Of a stretch of DNA of 64,000 nucleotides, positions 10,940 through 25,204 are shown piece by piece. The notes under the pieces were generated by a model. The model had not been told where the DNA came from. It saw nothing but the letters and a program-made list of their open reading frames with translations, and made no database searches. The translations under genes and the position numbers were made by a program. Every line of letters starts with the position of its first letter. Position 1 is the stretch's first letter. Source of the DNA: Paramarasmius palmivorus (Eukaryota > Basidiomycota > Agaricomycetes > Agaricales > Marasmiaceae); NCBI GenBank assembly GCA_037176845.1, contig JAYKXP010000016.1, forward strand, positions 620,001 through 684,000, written 5' to 3'.

Positions 10940-12510
10940 CTATGAAACCGCATTCACAGCGGTTTTCCCCCAAACGTCTTGTAAGTTATCCTTTGCCTCG
11001 CCAATCCTTCTACCGGTCCATTCTTCTTCGCCTACCCGGTTGGCCCAGTCATCAGAATCTTCCCAGGAATCTGCCCAGTCATCCATTACCGGCTTTTGGG
11101 CAACGGGTGCTTTCACGGGAACAGAAGTTGCTTTAGTAGGAATGTTCGGCGTTGCCTGGCGAGAAGCTATGCCAGTAGTTTGGGGGGAGTTGATAGCTGG
11201 CTGATATTGTGGCTGAATGTTCAACGGGCTCGGTGGTCCACGTTTCTTCTTGTTTAGTTTCGTAGCCTCGCGGATGCTCGGCGTCGATCCAATTGAAGAG
11301 GTCGATGAAACAGACGTGATGCTGTTGCTCAAACTCGGAGGGTAGGCGTGAAGCTCCAGGGAGTCACCAGGGGTGTTATAGCCAGACGCTTTTGATTCAT
11401 CTGGGATGTCGGGTGAAGGTGATTTGTGAGTGGAACGCAAACGATCGATGTCATTAGAATTGCGTGAACGAGAGGCTGGAGGTGGATTTTCTATGTCATG
11501 AGGTCGGCGTGGTGTGCTGTCGTCATCTTCGTCATCTGAAGATGCATTGAACAAAGGTTCACGATCAGCCTGGTCTTGACCATGGGGCGAATCAGGGTCA
11601 AGGTGGACTGGGGCGTCGGAAGCCTTGACGATAGAATCGATGATCCAAAATTGTAAAATGTTCATTACAATTGGAAAGATACCCATGGTGCTATTGCAAC
11701 AATTAGTACGACGCTTCATGGAGGTTTGTACTCTTACAAAACGACTTGTAGAGCATCCCCCTCTTCAGTCCATGTCCAGCTCAATAGCCACTCTCCGATC
11801 CTGTATAATCCCGGGAAGAGCGCCAATAGCGCAATGACAATGAACTTCATGGTAGTCAATGCGACGACATAAAGAACGGCCTGTCGAGCCCAAAAGTTCC
11901 ACGACGGTGGTTTTCCATATATACCGGACTCGAATCCTTGTAGATGGAATTTTTGAGAGAATAAATGAGTGAGACCGTGGTGAATGAGGTATAAGATCAT
12001 TACACCTGTGTAGGGGGAGGTTTTGCGTAGGTGTACGTGAAGCATGCAAGTTATGTTTACGTACCAAGGGTAGTGTCAATGAGGATGTTGAGAAAATACG
12101 AAACGCAGGCATTTGAGGAATCGTAGTGCGACACAAGGTCAGAAATGAGAACGTTGACGCCATGAACAAACATTTGCCCGACAACTTGCTTCAAGACATC
12201 GAAAAGCCTGGTTTCGCGTCATACGTGGGGTAAGGATATCAGCGGCTGTATGAACCAGAGAAACGCACCAAATTTTCCAAGGACGCTTATGAGGCTCTCT
12301 ATGTCTCTTGTATATAAGAGAGATTATGACCAGCACTCCCATAAGGCCTTGTACAATCTAGAGTCCAGTCGGATGCTATTACTTTGGTGCACAATAGCAA
12401 AATTTGCGACGTACCAAAGCTGTCGGACCCAATAACTGGCATGATCTCTTGTCTACACCTGGATATGTAGGCCCAGGTTCCTCCAATCCCCCGGAATTCG
12501 TATCGTTCAT
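10940..12510 (-). CDS. STIMATE-family (TMEM110/YPL162c-like) vacuolar/ER membrane protein
   Basis: The family includes human STIMATE, an ER regulator of STIM Ca2+ signalling, and yeast vacuolar membrane protein YPL162c. Exons are 12415-12510, 12269-12357, 12065-12207, 11738-12005 and 10940-11690, giving 448 aa. Conserved blocks fall at exon joins: LIVQGLMGVLVIISLIYKRH, RPWKIWLFDVLKQVVGQMF, NACVSYFLNILIDTTLG, YGKPPSWNFWARQAVLYVV, and TMGIFPIVMNILQFWIIDSI. Five to six membrane helices are visible, followed by a long Ser/Pro-rich cytosolic tail of about 200 residues with WADSWEDSDDWAN near the end. It is divergent from SEC18. The Ca2+ role is known for the animal member only and is not shown here. 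Confidence 0.88.
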
Positions 12511-12730
12511 AGGCATGGTATAGGTTGAGGTTCAAAATCACGGTCAAGGAAACCAAGGTGCCCGACGCAGGGGCACCAAAAAAGGCATTTCATTCCCATC
12601 TCCATGACGCCAACGCTAACAGGGGAATTTGAATCTTGCACTGCCAATTACTACGGCCACGACACGAACCACGACGATACCTTCATACACTCTATATAAC
12701 ATTTCTTGATTCTCATCTACCGCCATCAAC
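12511..12730. promoter_or_regulatory. Shared promoter between STIMATE-like gene and SEC18
   Basis: The two start codons are divergent with 220 bp between them. There is no obvious TATA box on either side. Any UAS here would be shared by both genes. Confidence 0.4.
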
Positions 12731-15599
<2,869 letters not shown>

Positions 15600-15893
15600 A
15601 AATGTACAATGTAGCTAGATGATGTCATAGAATCGGAATAATGAATGTACTGGAATACTCTTTTGCAGTTGTTTTCTGAGATATCTGAACATGAAAGGCA
15701 GTGTGTTTAGGATAGCATTTATAGGCAGACTGAGACCGACTGTTACACTTCTGTGACCAGAAACACTTGATCCGGAAAACTGCGATAGGCTGCTCCAGAC
15801 CAACCGGGTGTCACTCGACTCTACCCCATTTTCCACTCCACCACCCTGTTTAGAGTTTTAAGCCCTTTCCAATACCACCATCTTCATACGAAC

Positions 15894-16873
15894 ATGTCAG
15901 CACCAGACTCTGTCACCGACTCTCCACCCCATCATCCCCCTCCATTGCCTCGTTCTGCATCTAATCCCAAGCCCAAGGGTATCCTAAAGAACGCCCCTAC
16001 TCCATCTCAATCAACTCCCGGGACTGGTGGACAGTAAGATATTTATACGATCCTTTTCGATGTCTATCGATACTCATCACATTTCACCATTTTAGTAGTC
16101 TCCAATGGGACGAGGAGAATTTAGCTTTGACCGAAGTCCAAAAGGACAGTCTCATGAAGATCACGGAACCAAAGACGCCCTATGTTCGATACAATCCTTT
16201 AACAGACGAAGTAGAAGGTGGTGAGTATTTTGTGTCAAAGTAAAGATAGATTCGGTGGCCTCATGACATGTCAGATATCCCTCTCTTAGATCTAAATGGT
16301 CGTTTTGTCACTACATCTCCACCCCATTCACCCACTTCCCCAACTAACGCCGACACTTCCGGCCCTTCATCGCGGAGAACATCCATTTCAAGTACCGGTC
16401 GACCACCAGCGTCTGTGTCTGGCCGATCAAACAGTAGCGGTCAGTCGAGCAGAAGCACAAGTTTCAACTTACCGGATGAGGCGAGGAAGGGAATTCGTGC
16501 TGAAGGCGGTGAACCGGGTGACGAAATCGAGGTAGAGGAAATGGATGAAGAGAGTGAGTGTTCTGTTCCTTCGCTTTATTGCAGGTATTCATCTTTCTCA
16601 TAGCGGCGGCTAAACATGCTGCATTCGTTCGTGCTCGTGGACGACACTATTCTAATGAAGCAGAAGCCATGAAGGTAGGCTATCTCTTGGATATACTTGA
16701 CGTATACTCACACCGTCGCACAGCGTGCTGCGAAATTGATGGCGGAGGAAGACGACGAAGGGCTGCCCAACAAGGACGATGATGATCACATGGACCAGGA
16801 TCAGGACGAGGACGAGGACGATTCGCTTGAGAAAGCAACAGGCAAAGTTAGTATCAACGGCAGAGATCATTAA
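15894..16873 (+). CDS. Protein phosphatase inhibitor-2 (IPP2/Glc8-like)
   Basis: An intrinsically disordered regulator of type 1 protein phosphatase. Exons are 15894-16033, 16096-16220, 16275-16553, 16604-16674 and 16724-16873, giving 254 aa. The three short inhibitor-2 contact motifs are in order: PKGILKN near residue 27, [20 protein letters not shown] followed by ITEPKTPY (the TP of the GSK3-type site) in exon 2, and the C-terminal helix [20 protein letters not shown] that occupies the PP1 active site in the animal complex. A Ser-rich spacer lies between the second and third motifs, and the end is very acidic. Confidence 0.88.
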
Positions 16874-17062
16874 ATTTACATTTGCTTTCGAGGACGAACA
16901 TTCACGGTCAATGTATGCTATGATCTTTTCATCTTGGGGTACTCTCTTCGTTTGTCACTAGTTTCCTTTGTATTATTGTACAACATTTCTTGATTGCGGA
17001 GGTAAAGTAAATGTAAACTACCAATCAAACCCCTCGAATGTGCCCAGTAAGATTCACGGCGT

Positions 17063-18395
17063 TCACCAGGTGAAAACGGAAACTACGCCCCCATCATCCA
17101 ACACAACAACAGACTGCTGGCTAATACTCGCTCGTCGACTCAGGGTCAGTCTAGAGACATCCTTGAGCTGGATACCAGCGGACTGAGCTATCTCCAAAGC
17201 GCCAAATTCGTCAGAAGGTAGCCCTTCCTCCAAGAACTTTGAGACAGAAACCTTAGCCACATCCCCACCACTCGTGATAAACACGATATCGGGTTCATCC
17301 GAGACTGTGACCTCTCCTTCCTCCGTCGCCGAGGTAGTGAGACTGCACCTAACCAGCTCCTTCCCTATGTTCCGATGATTAAACTTTGTGAACTGCCGTC
17401 GTTCTCCATGTTCAACGTCCAAAGCAACGATCCACGTAGCGTTATTGGCATCGCCACCATTAGAGTCGTTACGCTCGCTGACAGTACCAATAGCGAGCAC
17501 AATGCCCTCGCTGCGGAGGTGATAAACGTGGTTGACCTGGCCATCTATAGCCTGTGCCGTCCACAAAATGTCCAGCGAAGGTAACGATAATGTCCGTATG
17601 ACGCTTTGATGGACACCTGGCCCATCTAGGACGCCTAGTTGTGCCTCTACAGTGCAGAGTGCGAAGCAGTCATCATCAATCGAAGCCGCGTAGCGAGCTT
17701 CGATGGCATTGCCTTCGGGAAGAGTGATGGGGATATCGACGGTGTACGCAGGGGGAAGCGAATCGTCGTATGGTTGACCCTCGGGGCTCCAATAATGGAG
17801 CTTCAAAGGCTGATTCGTAAATGATGTGTGTTGCCCAACAACAACGCCACCTTCATGTGAGGATAGCACATGGTTATAAAGCATGTGTTTGTCGGTACAA
17901 GGACGACGAATCTGGGTTAGGAAGGAGTATCCTGCAGGCTCCAGGTCGAATGGGTTGCATGATAAGATCCAGAAATCTTCCTTCTGTTCTCCGTCTTCGT
18001 CTGTCTCATCCGAGAGTGTGACCAGCACACGACCACGGTCGTATAAAATCGGTGCATCCGTTAAGGTTCCGAAGAGAGTGAGGGTTTTTTGGAGTTGACC
18101 GTCATGTAGGTTGAAGACAAAGACATTGCTCTGGACAATAATGAGGGCATCACGAGAGGGATCTATGATGATAGCACCTTCCCGGATGTATCCTGTGATC
18201 GTTTGGGAAAGGGAGGTGACATGTTGGAGTGAAGAGGATTGAATCTCGTAAACGTTCGTAGCCTCGTCCGCAAAAGTGACCAAGTACGGGTAAGATAGGT
18301 AAACCTGGTCTACCTTGAGCTCAGTTTTTACTGAGTAGAGCGTGGTGTTTAGTCCATAAACCCGCGGAAAGACAGCTTGACTTACTGTGTTGCAT
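17063..18395 (-). CDS. Unknown protein, intact copy B of the inverted paralogous pair
   Basis: Model: exon 1 18386-18395 (ten bases, MQH), intron 18331-18385, exon 2 17063-18330, giving 425 aa. The start was chosen because copy A at 4088 has the same ATG-CAN-CAC first exon and intron position, and both have a stop in frame just upstream. Read without the intron, the frame also stays open further 5' (about to 18495), so a longer N-terminus cannot be excluded. The protein is rich in short beta-strand-like segments, with the blocks EDFWILSCNPFDLEPAGYSF and LHYWSPEGQPYDDSLPP. There is no signal peptide or membrane helix. I do not recognise a family; a WD-like or F-box-associated propeller is only a guess. 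Confidence 0.7.
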
Positions 18396-18459
18396 TCGTG
18401 ACAGAGGTTAGGCAAAAAAATTCGATATTGATGAGTTTTGACATCTCGTTGCAATCGTA

Positions 18460-19580
18460 AAATAGGTCCTAGAGCAGGCAGTGCCTCTGGATCATGAATC
18501 AGCCCATAGCAAATGTTGAATCAGTGATGGTGGATCCAGAGATGGCCAAAACGCGAGTTTCAAGAATCAAGCAAGCATCGGTGACCTCGGTCACGTGGGA
18601 AACTACAGTGGCAGTGACTGGTCACTGGTTGCATTGAGACCGTTGCAACCGTTCTCTCACCTCCATGGGCTTTTGTCTCTTCTGTTGATTTTCTCTTTCC
18701 ATGTGGTGATCCCCTCCAAGATGACGGATTATTGTTGATCCGCTTCTGATCCTGCGCTTCTTTGTGGCACGGTTCCAAATAAATCTCAAGGTCGTTTGCC
18801 TGCATTTTCTAACGGTAATTTACTGACAGTCGAAGCCTGTAGGCCTGGCCTCCCATCACACCGTTCGCTTCAAGCCTCGGAGGATCCTGTCTAGGCGTCC
18901 GCAAAAGTGACAGACTTCATCACCCTCTTGGCTTCACCGGTGCACCCCGCAAACTTTGGGCTAGAGCGCCATGGGCCTCGAACACAACGTATCAAGGGTA
19001 GCATTTCCTCGTCATGATCAAATCCATGCGACCTCCATGACTTATACAACGTTGATGAAATTTGTGCTTCAACCGCTTGTACCTCAATCTCCAGAAGGTT
19101 TCATGCCATCCGAGAAGGCGGTGTCACAATGTAATCAAGCTCAAGAGGCATTTGGCGCTGTCCAAGCCAATGATTCTGTCCAACTTGCACTCGGATCTTT
19201 GTAGATCTTTGTCAATCTCTCACGTCAAATACCAATTCCGCTCATTCAGTTACGGTCCCGTGAGCTCATGATTTAGGCGCGTCTCATGGATGTTAGACAC
19301 CGAAGAATGCAATGACTTTGTATGTATTCAGCCTGAGGCGGCAGGACTTTTGGTGGACGCCCCTCTGGACTCCATCCAACACAGGGAGAACGTTTGGAGA
19401 GACATGCTCAAACGCAACCAGCGTCATCACTACTCCGGTAGGCAGTAAATTCTCTACAATCAAACGATTACATCCTCTGACCCAGATGTAACAGATGCGT
19501 GGGCAGTTCCGCTATTGATAACTGAATAGTTCCCTGAAACTGTTCGGTCATCCCAGATTGGAATACAAGCTTGATCCTGG
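18460..19580. other. Gene-poor stretch of about 1.1 kb
   Basis: Between copy B and the secreted-protein gene. Only short open stretches without family resemblance are seen (the longest, at 18971-19204 plus, is 77 codons). No repeats, tRNA or transposon ends were recognised. The left part presumably holds the promoter of copy B. Confidence 0.4.
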
Positions 19581-19588
19581 TATAAAAG
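19581..19588 (+). promoter_or_regulatory. TATA box of the 19718 secreted-protein gene
   Basis: TATAAAAG stands 130 bp before the start codon, in a region followed by a T/C-rich tract (19620-19690) typical of strong fungal promoters and 5' UTRs. Confidence 0.5.
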
Positions 19589-19717
19589 TGGTTTCGAATC
19601 AAGATGTTTCCTCAGACTGAGTCTCCTTCGTTTTCTTCTTTCTTCAGCTTTTTCACTTCGCCTCTTTCGCTTTTCGTTTCGAGAACAGGTTTCTCTTTAT
19701 AACGACTTTCCTTCATC

Positions 19718-20917
19718 ATGCGTCACTTCCGTTATTTTATTGCTCTCTTCCTTGTTGTCCTCTGCTTGACTGAGGCATCGCTCTCTGCGCCTGCACCGCC
19801 GAAGGTAATGATCCTATCGGCGTTGGCAGTTGTTTCGCGCTGACACATTTTTCGACTAGAAAACCACAAAGACTCCGGCGGTCGCGGCTAAGAAGCCTGC
19901 AGCTGCTGCGAAGAAGCCCGCGACGCCTGCACGACCTGCTACCCCACCTGCGCGCCCTGCTAGCCCCGCTAAACCTGCTAGTAGACCCGCCAGCCCCGCG
20001 AATGCGGCCGATCCCGCAGAAGGAGGTTGTGCCAAGCAGACCACTTGCGACAAGTGTGGTATGTGTTTTTAAAGCCCTGCATTGCAGAACGAAGGTCTCA
20101 CCCTGTTTCGTTTTTCTCCCTTTCAAAAGTCGCTGTCAAGGGCGCTGGTGGCAAAGCGGTCTGTGGTTTCACCGAGGCTGGCAAGTGTGTTGGTGTCTCT
20201 ACTGCACCGGCTGCCTCTTTGGCAAAGACCTCTGCTGAATGCAAGGCTCAAGATGCACGAGTAGGTGTTACGTCCTGTTGTTGAAAGTAACCTGTCTGAT
20301 CCACTTTTTCAACAGCGACAACAGGCTGCGTAGGTTTCCTGCATATTATTGCAGATATTAGCTCTGATTTCCTTTCCCAACACAGTAACGCCGATGCAGA
20401 GTTCGTTACGGCTGCGAAGAGCGAATTCGCAAAGATTAAGCCTCACGTCTTTGGCACTGAGAAGAATCTGAAGAACACTTCCGGCAGACATTTGGCCTCC
20501 GCATTGCTCAAGCCGGCTGCCAACAAGAACTTGAAGAGAACCTCGAACGCTGCCACTGGTCTGTCTCAGTTCGACACTAGCGTAAGTATTTTAGTATCTT
20601 CATGAATACTGTACTGATTCATATTCCAACAGGGCAACAAGAAGAAGACTACATGGGATGATGACCTCGGAAAGTACACTGCTGCTCAAGTCCAAACTAT
20701 GTGCGAGGAGGCGATTAAGACAGTTTTGAAGCTGAAGAACACGAAGACGTTGCCAAAGGGAACTGCAATCACCTCGGTATCGGTGAAGTCTCCCCTCGGT
20801 ATGAACCTCTGTATTAGTGTCCAGGGTAACACCAGTGTGTTCCCTGGATCCACCAGAGCTACCTCCACACCTGCTGGTCAACAATGCGCCCCGGATGCTG
20901 GAGTTGGTGACGAGTAA
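19718..20917 (+). CDS. Secreted protein with Ala/Pro/Lys-rich N-terminal tract, function unknown
   Basis: Exons are 19718-19804, 19860-20058, 20130-20260, 20316-20329 (14 nt), 20386-20581 and 20633-20917, giving 303 aa. Residues 1-23 are a clear signal peptide (RYFIALFLVVLCLTEASLSA). Next comes a ~55-residue low-complexity linker of PA, KKPA and SPAKPAS units. A short cysteine cluster follows (GGCAKQTTCDKC), then a mixed domain with further cysteines (VCGFTEAGKC, TSAECKA, QTMCEEA, MNLCIS, QQCAPDAG). All introns keep the frame. No catalytic motif is recognised. A cell-wall or matrix-associated secreted protein is the simplest reading, and the linker may be O-glycosylated. A TATA box and pyrimidine tract upstream suggest strong, regulated expression. 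Confidence 0.75.
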
Positions 20918-21069
20918 TGAATCATGTTAAAGGTAGCCTTAATCGATAATACACTGTTCCCGTGCATTCAACTCTCGCGTGAGTTTAAGTTATCATGTGT
21001 CATTGCGGACATGGCAAGTATATCAGTACATTCGGTATTATGTATGGAAAATCAAAGCTACGACAACAT

Positions 21070-22601
21070 TCAGAATGCGGCACTGCGAATGGCATCTAAC
21101 AAGATGTCGTTGGAATCGCCGCCTGCCTCCCACATAGCGAAGCCTGCTAAGCCTTGATCACGTATGAACTCACTCTTGGCTTTCATAGAATCTGCATTAT
21201 CGAAAGATACCATCACCTCGGTCGTAGGGTTGTAAACATATGGCTGTAATGAGCAGAGTCAGCATTCAGGATCCCATCAAAGTTAATCACCTACGGTTTG
21301 GCTGCATGTGTCGAACCTGAATGGAGTTTCAGGCGTAGGATTTCCGTTCGAATCCAAGAAACCATTCTCAATGAGCCCCCAGAAGTTGAAATTTCCTCCG
21401 GGCTCTTGCGCCACACCGCACACATCCGTGATACCTCCTGGATCGTCCCAACTGGGTTCATTAAATCAGCTACACGTTGACCAATTTAGTGAAGATCCCA
21501 ACCTGTCACCGCTAGGACGGTCGCTGGAATCGAAAGGCGGATAAGGTGCAAGTGTATCCGTGCTCCCGTTTTCGAACGCATCGGACTGCCTCACTCGGAA
21601 TGAGTGGCCATATGAAGCCACACCAAGTACAATCTGTTCCACCGGGAAGCCAGCCGCCGTCCAAGTCTGAACGGCAGACTCGGCAGAACCGACCTGCGCC
21701 TCTGCAGGTGCACAACTATCCGCGAGCGGGGCATTTGGTCCTACTGTAGCACTCCAGGGACCCCAAATGTCATAGTTCATAATCTGGAATAGACGTTATA
21801 GCCCTTGAGGTGAAAGACCGAAGAAACCACTTACTGCAATGAAATCAAGAACATCAGCAAAGCCTGACACGTCGCTCATGCCTGTGAAAGGCCGAGTAGC
21901 GGTTGCAGCAGAAAGAATGAGGTTTGCGCCGACAGGGTCCTGGCGAAGCTCTTGTAGAAAAGCAAGGAAGTTTTGAGTGTCGTCGGATGAAATGGTGTTG
22001 CAGCCTTATGTACGCGTCAGCATAGTCCAGGTCGACGCGTCAGAAATAAGCCTTACCGATTCCTTGTGAAGCCGGGTACTCCCAGTCCCAATCCAGAGCA
22101 TCAAGACCGAACGTAGTAGCAAAATCGGTGACAGTCTTCACAAATGCGGTCCGATTTTCGGCTGAGCCAACAGCTGTGGAGAAAAAACGGGAACCTGTCC
22201 ATCCCCCAATCGAAACTGCTGCTTTTACTCCCTGCAAGGTTTGAGGCGGGTCTTAGCACCAAACATCTGGTATACGATGAGGTGGGAACGTACATTCTCA
22301 TGAGCCGCAGCAACAAAATCATGCAGAAGATCCGCGCCAGAATCATCTCCGTTGACAGCAAGAGAAAGGGTGTTTACATCGGGTGTCGTTTCACTGAACC
22401 ACGCCTCAGCTTCTACTTTACATAGGAACAAGAGGAAACTCACGCAAAGGCAAAGGTCAATTGTGTGTATTTCGACCAACTCACGCTCGAGATAGGGAAT
22501 CCAGTGTTGGCATGCCAGCTAGCGAACCAAGCCGTAGCAATGCTTGCCGCACAAGACCATGGGATGAGAGCTGAAATGACCGCGAATCGCTGCCAAGTCA
22601 T
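21070..22601 (-). CDS. Secreted GH18 chitinase
   Basis: Glycoside hydrolase family 18 cleaves chitin in cell walls using a catalytic glutamate and substrate-assisted mechanism. Seven exons: 22444-22601, 22294-22393, 22057-22231, 21835-22004, 21503-21783, 21295-21451 and 21070-21243, giving 404 aa. Residues 1-22 look like a signal peptide (FAVISALIPWSCAASIATA). The chitin-binding strand VKAAVSIGGWTGSRFFS and the catalytic DxxDxDxE motif, present as LDALDWDWEYP, are both intact. Later blocks are AVMNYDIWGPW-like (FIAIMNYDIWG across an intron), ASYGHSF, and the last barrel strand GLAGFAMWEAGGD. There is no carbohydrate-binding module. It is divergent from the M28 peptidase. Confidence 0.93.
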
Positions 22602-22652
22602 GGTGGACGTAGGACAACAAAGTCAGATTGCACTTTTCCCCCATGCAGTACC

Positions 22653-22658
22653 CTTATA
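22653..22658 (-). promoter_or_regulatory. TATA-like box of the chitinase gene
   Basis: On the minus strand TATAAG occurs 52 bp before the chitinase start codon, at a plausible core-promoter distance. Confidence 0.35.
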
Positions 22659-23125
22659 CATGCTGGGCTAAGATTCATTGTCAAGGAAGCTTTGAATTCT
22701 GATGCCGGGGAAGCTGATTGCAGAAGTACCAAGAAGCGTGGAGTTGGAGCAAGCTCTATTTGCAGTTCACTAAAGGGCACATGGCCAAAGATATTACTCG
22801 GTTAGAACGAGAAAGTGTGTACAGTCTGATCTGTGAATGGTAGACCACGCAGCACGAGGGTCAGAGGTGCTTCTGCAACTTAGTTTGCCCATGGAGACTC
22901 ACAAATATGGAATCTGGATACCCGCAATGCTCTTTCATAGCCTCTTTCATCACAACAACACCGAAATGTCGATATTCGCCGTTTCTCCGAGCCCAGTAGC
23001 AGTAGCAGGCCAATAGACACTGGAAGCACGGGTCTTATCAAGTCAGAGATAAGCGGAGAGAAGAGCGCCGGTGAAAGGAACTCAGGAAGCCGCTGGGCCG
23101 TCTCACTATCTCTCCGTTTCCCGTC

Positions 23126-24997
23126 ATGATTAACACTGCGGGTCTACTCTTTCTCATTACACCGTTCAGCAGCTCTCTTCTCAACGACTCATCGTCGTGC
23201 CTTCACGGGAAATTTTATGGAAATTATCGCGACGGAAACAGCCTTCATAGCATCTTCATCGCTGACGAGCCTTGTTTGACGGGTGATTCCTGGCCGTCAC
23301 ACAACGTACTTCCCTCTTCGGTTCTCTTTCCTCTTCGTGTGAATGAAGGGCTGGATCAGCTGGTATGGGTCGAAGAGGAAGCCGTGGACGGATCACTCAA
23401 AGCCGAATCAAATTCTTTGGTCGACTTTGCCAAGTTCGTTAACCACTGGGATCCATCCTACGGTATTGGACCTGAGCAAGGGGTGTTCTCACTGGACCAA
23501 GCATCTTCCAATACGATACACTATAGAACAACTACGGCAGCATTGTTATCCGTTCCTAGGGACATTGCCCTCTCTATTGACACCATTCTTCCTCGGTTCT
23601 GGAAAGCTACCCCCCTTCCGTTGACCCCCATCGAGTTCATCCCAGTACCACCGTCTTCTGTAGAACCAGTTCGCCGCATTCTTGCGACACTGAAATACGA
23701 CGAGGTTGTCGACGAGCTCGTGAACAGCATCTCCATTCCCCAGATGAAGAATGACATCCGTTTCCTGACGGGCGAGGATGGTCAATCAGGAATAATGTCA
23801 CGGCATTCTTTTGCGGAGGGATCTCGAGTGGCTGCTAGATGGCTCAAAGAGCGATTTGAGGAGTCAGGTGCAAGTTGTCAATTGAAACCATTTTTGGTCG
23901 GTTTTGCGCCGAACGTGGTCTGGTGCGTTTTCTAGGTTATTTCCCCTCCGTAAAGACAAAGCTAACGTTCCTATTAGCCGCTATGAAGGAACTGCAAATA
24001 CAACGGAACTGGTCTTGATCAGTGCACACTATGATAGCCGAGGTTCCTTTGGTAGCACACGGGCACCTGGAGGTGATGACGATGGCTCGGGGACCACAGC
24101 TCTTCTCAGCATCGCCCGTGCCATTAAACGTTCAGGTGTCAAGTTCAAGGCAAATGTGGAGCTGGTCGCTTTTGCTGGAGAGGAACAAGGCTTGTATGGC
24201 TCACGGGCGTATTCAAGTAAGCGAAATGTTTGCCATATTATACATCTTCCCGGCACTAAAGTATTTTGTATGATCTAGAGGAACTCAGAGCTGCAGATGC
24301 AAACATAACAGTCATGATTCAAGCCGACATGCTTGCGTATCACGACCCGGCCGAGCCTGCACAGCTCGGGCTTCCCGATCTGTCAGTTATTTCAATGTTC
24401 TCTGATGTGCAATTAGCTGAGATATCTGTTGGCAGAATTGGTACACCTGAAGTTGCACAGTTGGTGTCGAACCTTTCTGCGATATATAGCCCCGAGTTGG
24501 AAGTCGGTTTTACCCCTGTAAGTCTGCATTCATGAGTAATGTTTGTCTACACTTCTGACGAAGTTGCGTCCCATAGGCATGCTGCAGTGACCACCAGGTT
24601 GGCCATTTCTCCCTTTGATGTTGGTGCGACTAAGTAAAATTTTCTGTCGCAGTCCTTCCATGAGCAAGGTTTCCCCGCAACGCAAGTATTCGAGCGAGCG
24701 GGGCCCAGTAAGTAATTTCTCGGTCAACGGATGTACAGCATTAATTCGTTTTTTCAGTCATCGACCCTATGTACCATAACAGTGGTATGCGCGCCTGTAT
24801 CGTCTGTTGCATGATAAGCTGAACTGACCATTTAACAGGTGACTTAAGTGATCGTAGAGGTTACGACTTTGACCAGCTCAAATCAATAGCTAAAGTGCAG
24901 GTGAGTTTCTCAACAACAAACCTCAACGCAATTAACTTACCGGTGACCACAGTACGCTACGCTTTTACATTCCGCCGGCTTTGAGATCAAGTTCTAG
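23126..24997 (+). CDS. M28-family zinc aminopeptidase/metallopeptidase, secreted or vesicular
   Basis: Eight exons: 23126-23922, 23978-24216, 24279-24517, 24577-24597 (21 nt), 24653-24707, 24758-24784 (27 nt), 24839-24900 and 24953-24997, giving 494 aa. All co-catalytic M28 ligands are present: His and Asp in LISAHYDSRG, the bridging Asp in GGDDDGSGT, the catalytic/ligand Glu pair in FAGEEQGLYGS, Asp in QADMLAYHD, and the last His in CCSDHQSFHEQG, which is spelled only through the 21-nt micro-exon. The N-terminus (GLLFLITPFSSSLL) is a plausible signal peptide. A ~240-residue N-terminal region precedes the peptidase core, as in several fungal M28 proteins. Substrate preference is not predictable. 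Confidence 0.9.
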
Positions 24998-25204
24998 AGC
25001 TTTGGACTATATTAGAGTTCGATTGTATCAATTAATACTATTCAACTTTGAAGCGTACTACGGGACGTGAACGCGTGAACAGTTACCTCGAGTCAGCGCT
25101 TCATGGCTGGGAACGCGTCTCTGAGAAATCACGTAATGGTTCGCCCCTAAAAAATTTTCTCGCCATCGATCACTCCTCAGCTCAACTCTCAATCTCGTCA
25201 AGGA

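Noticed and set aside
23528..23785. Minus-strand open frames inside the M28 peptidase gene
   Set aside because: Antisense shadows of an exon with clear peptidase coding.
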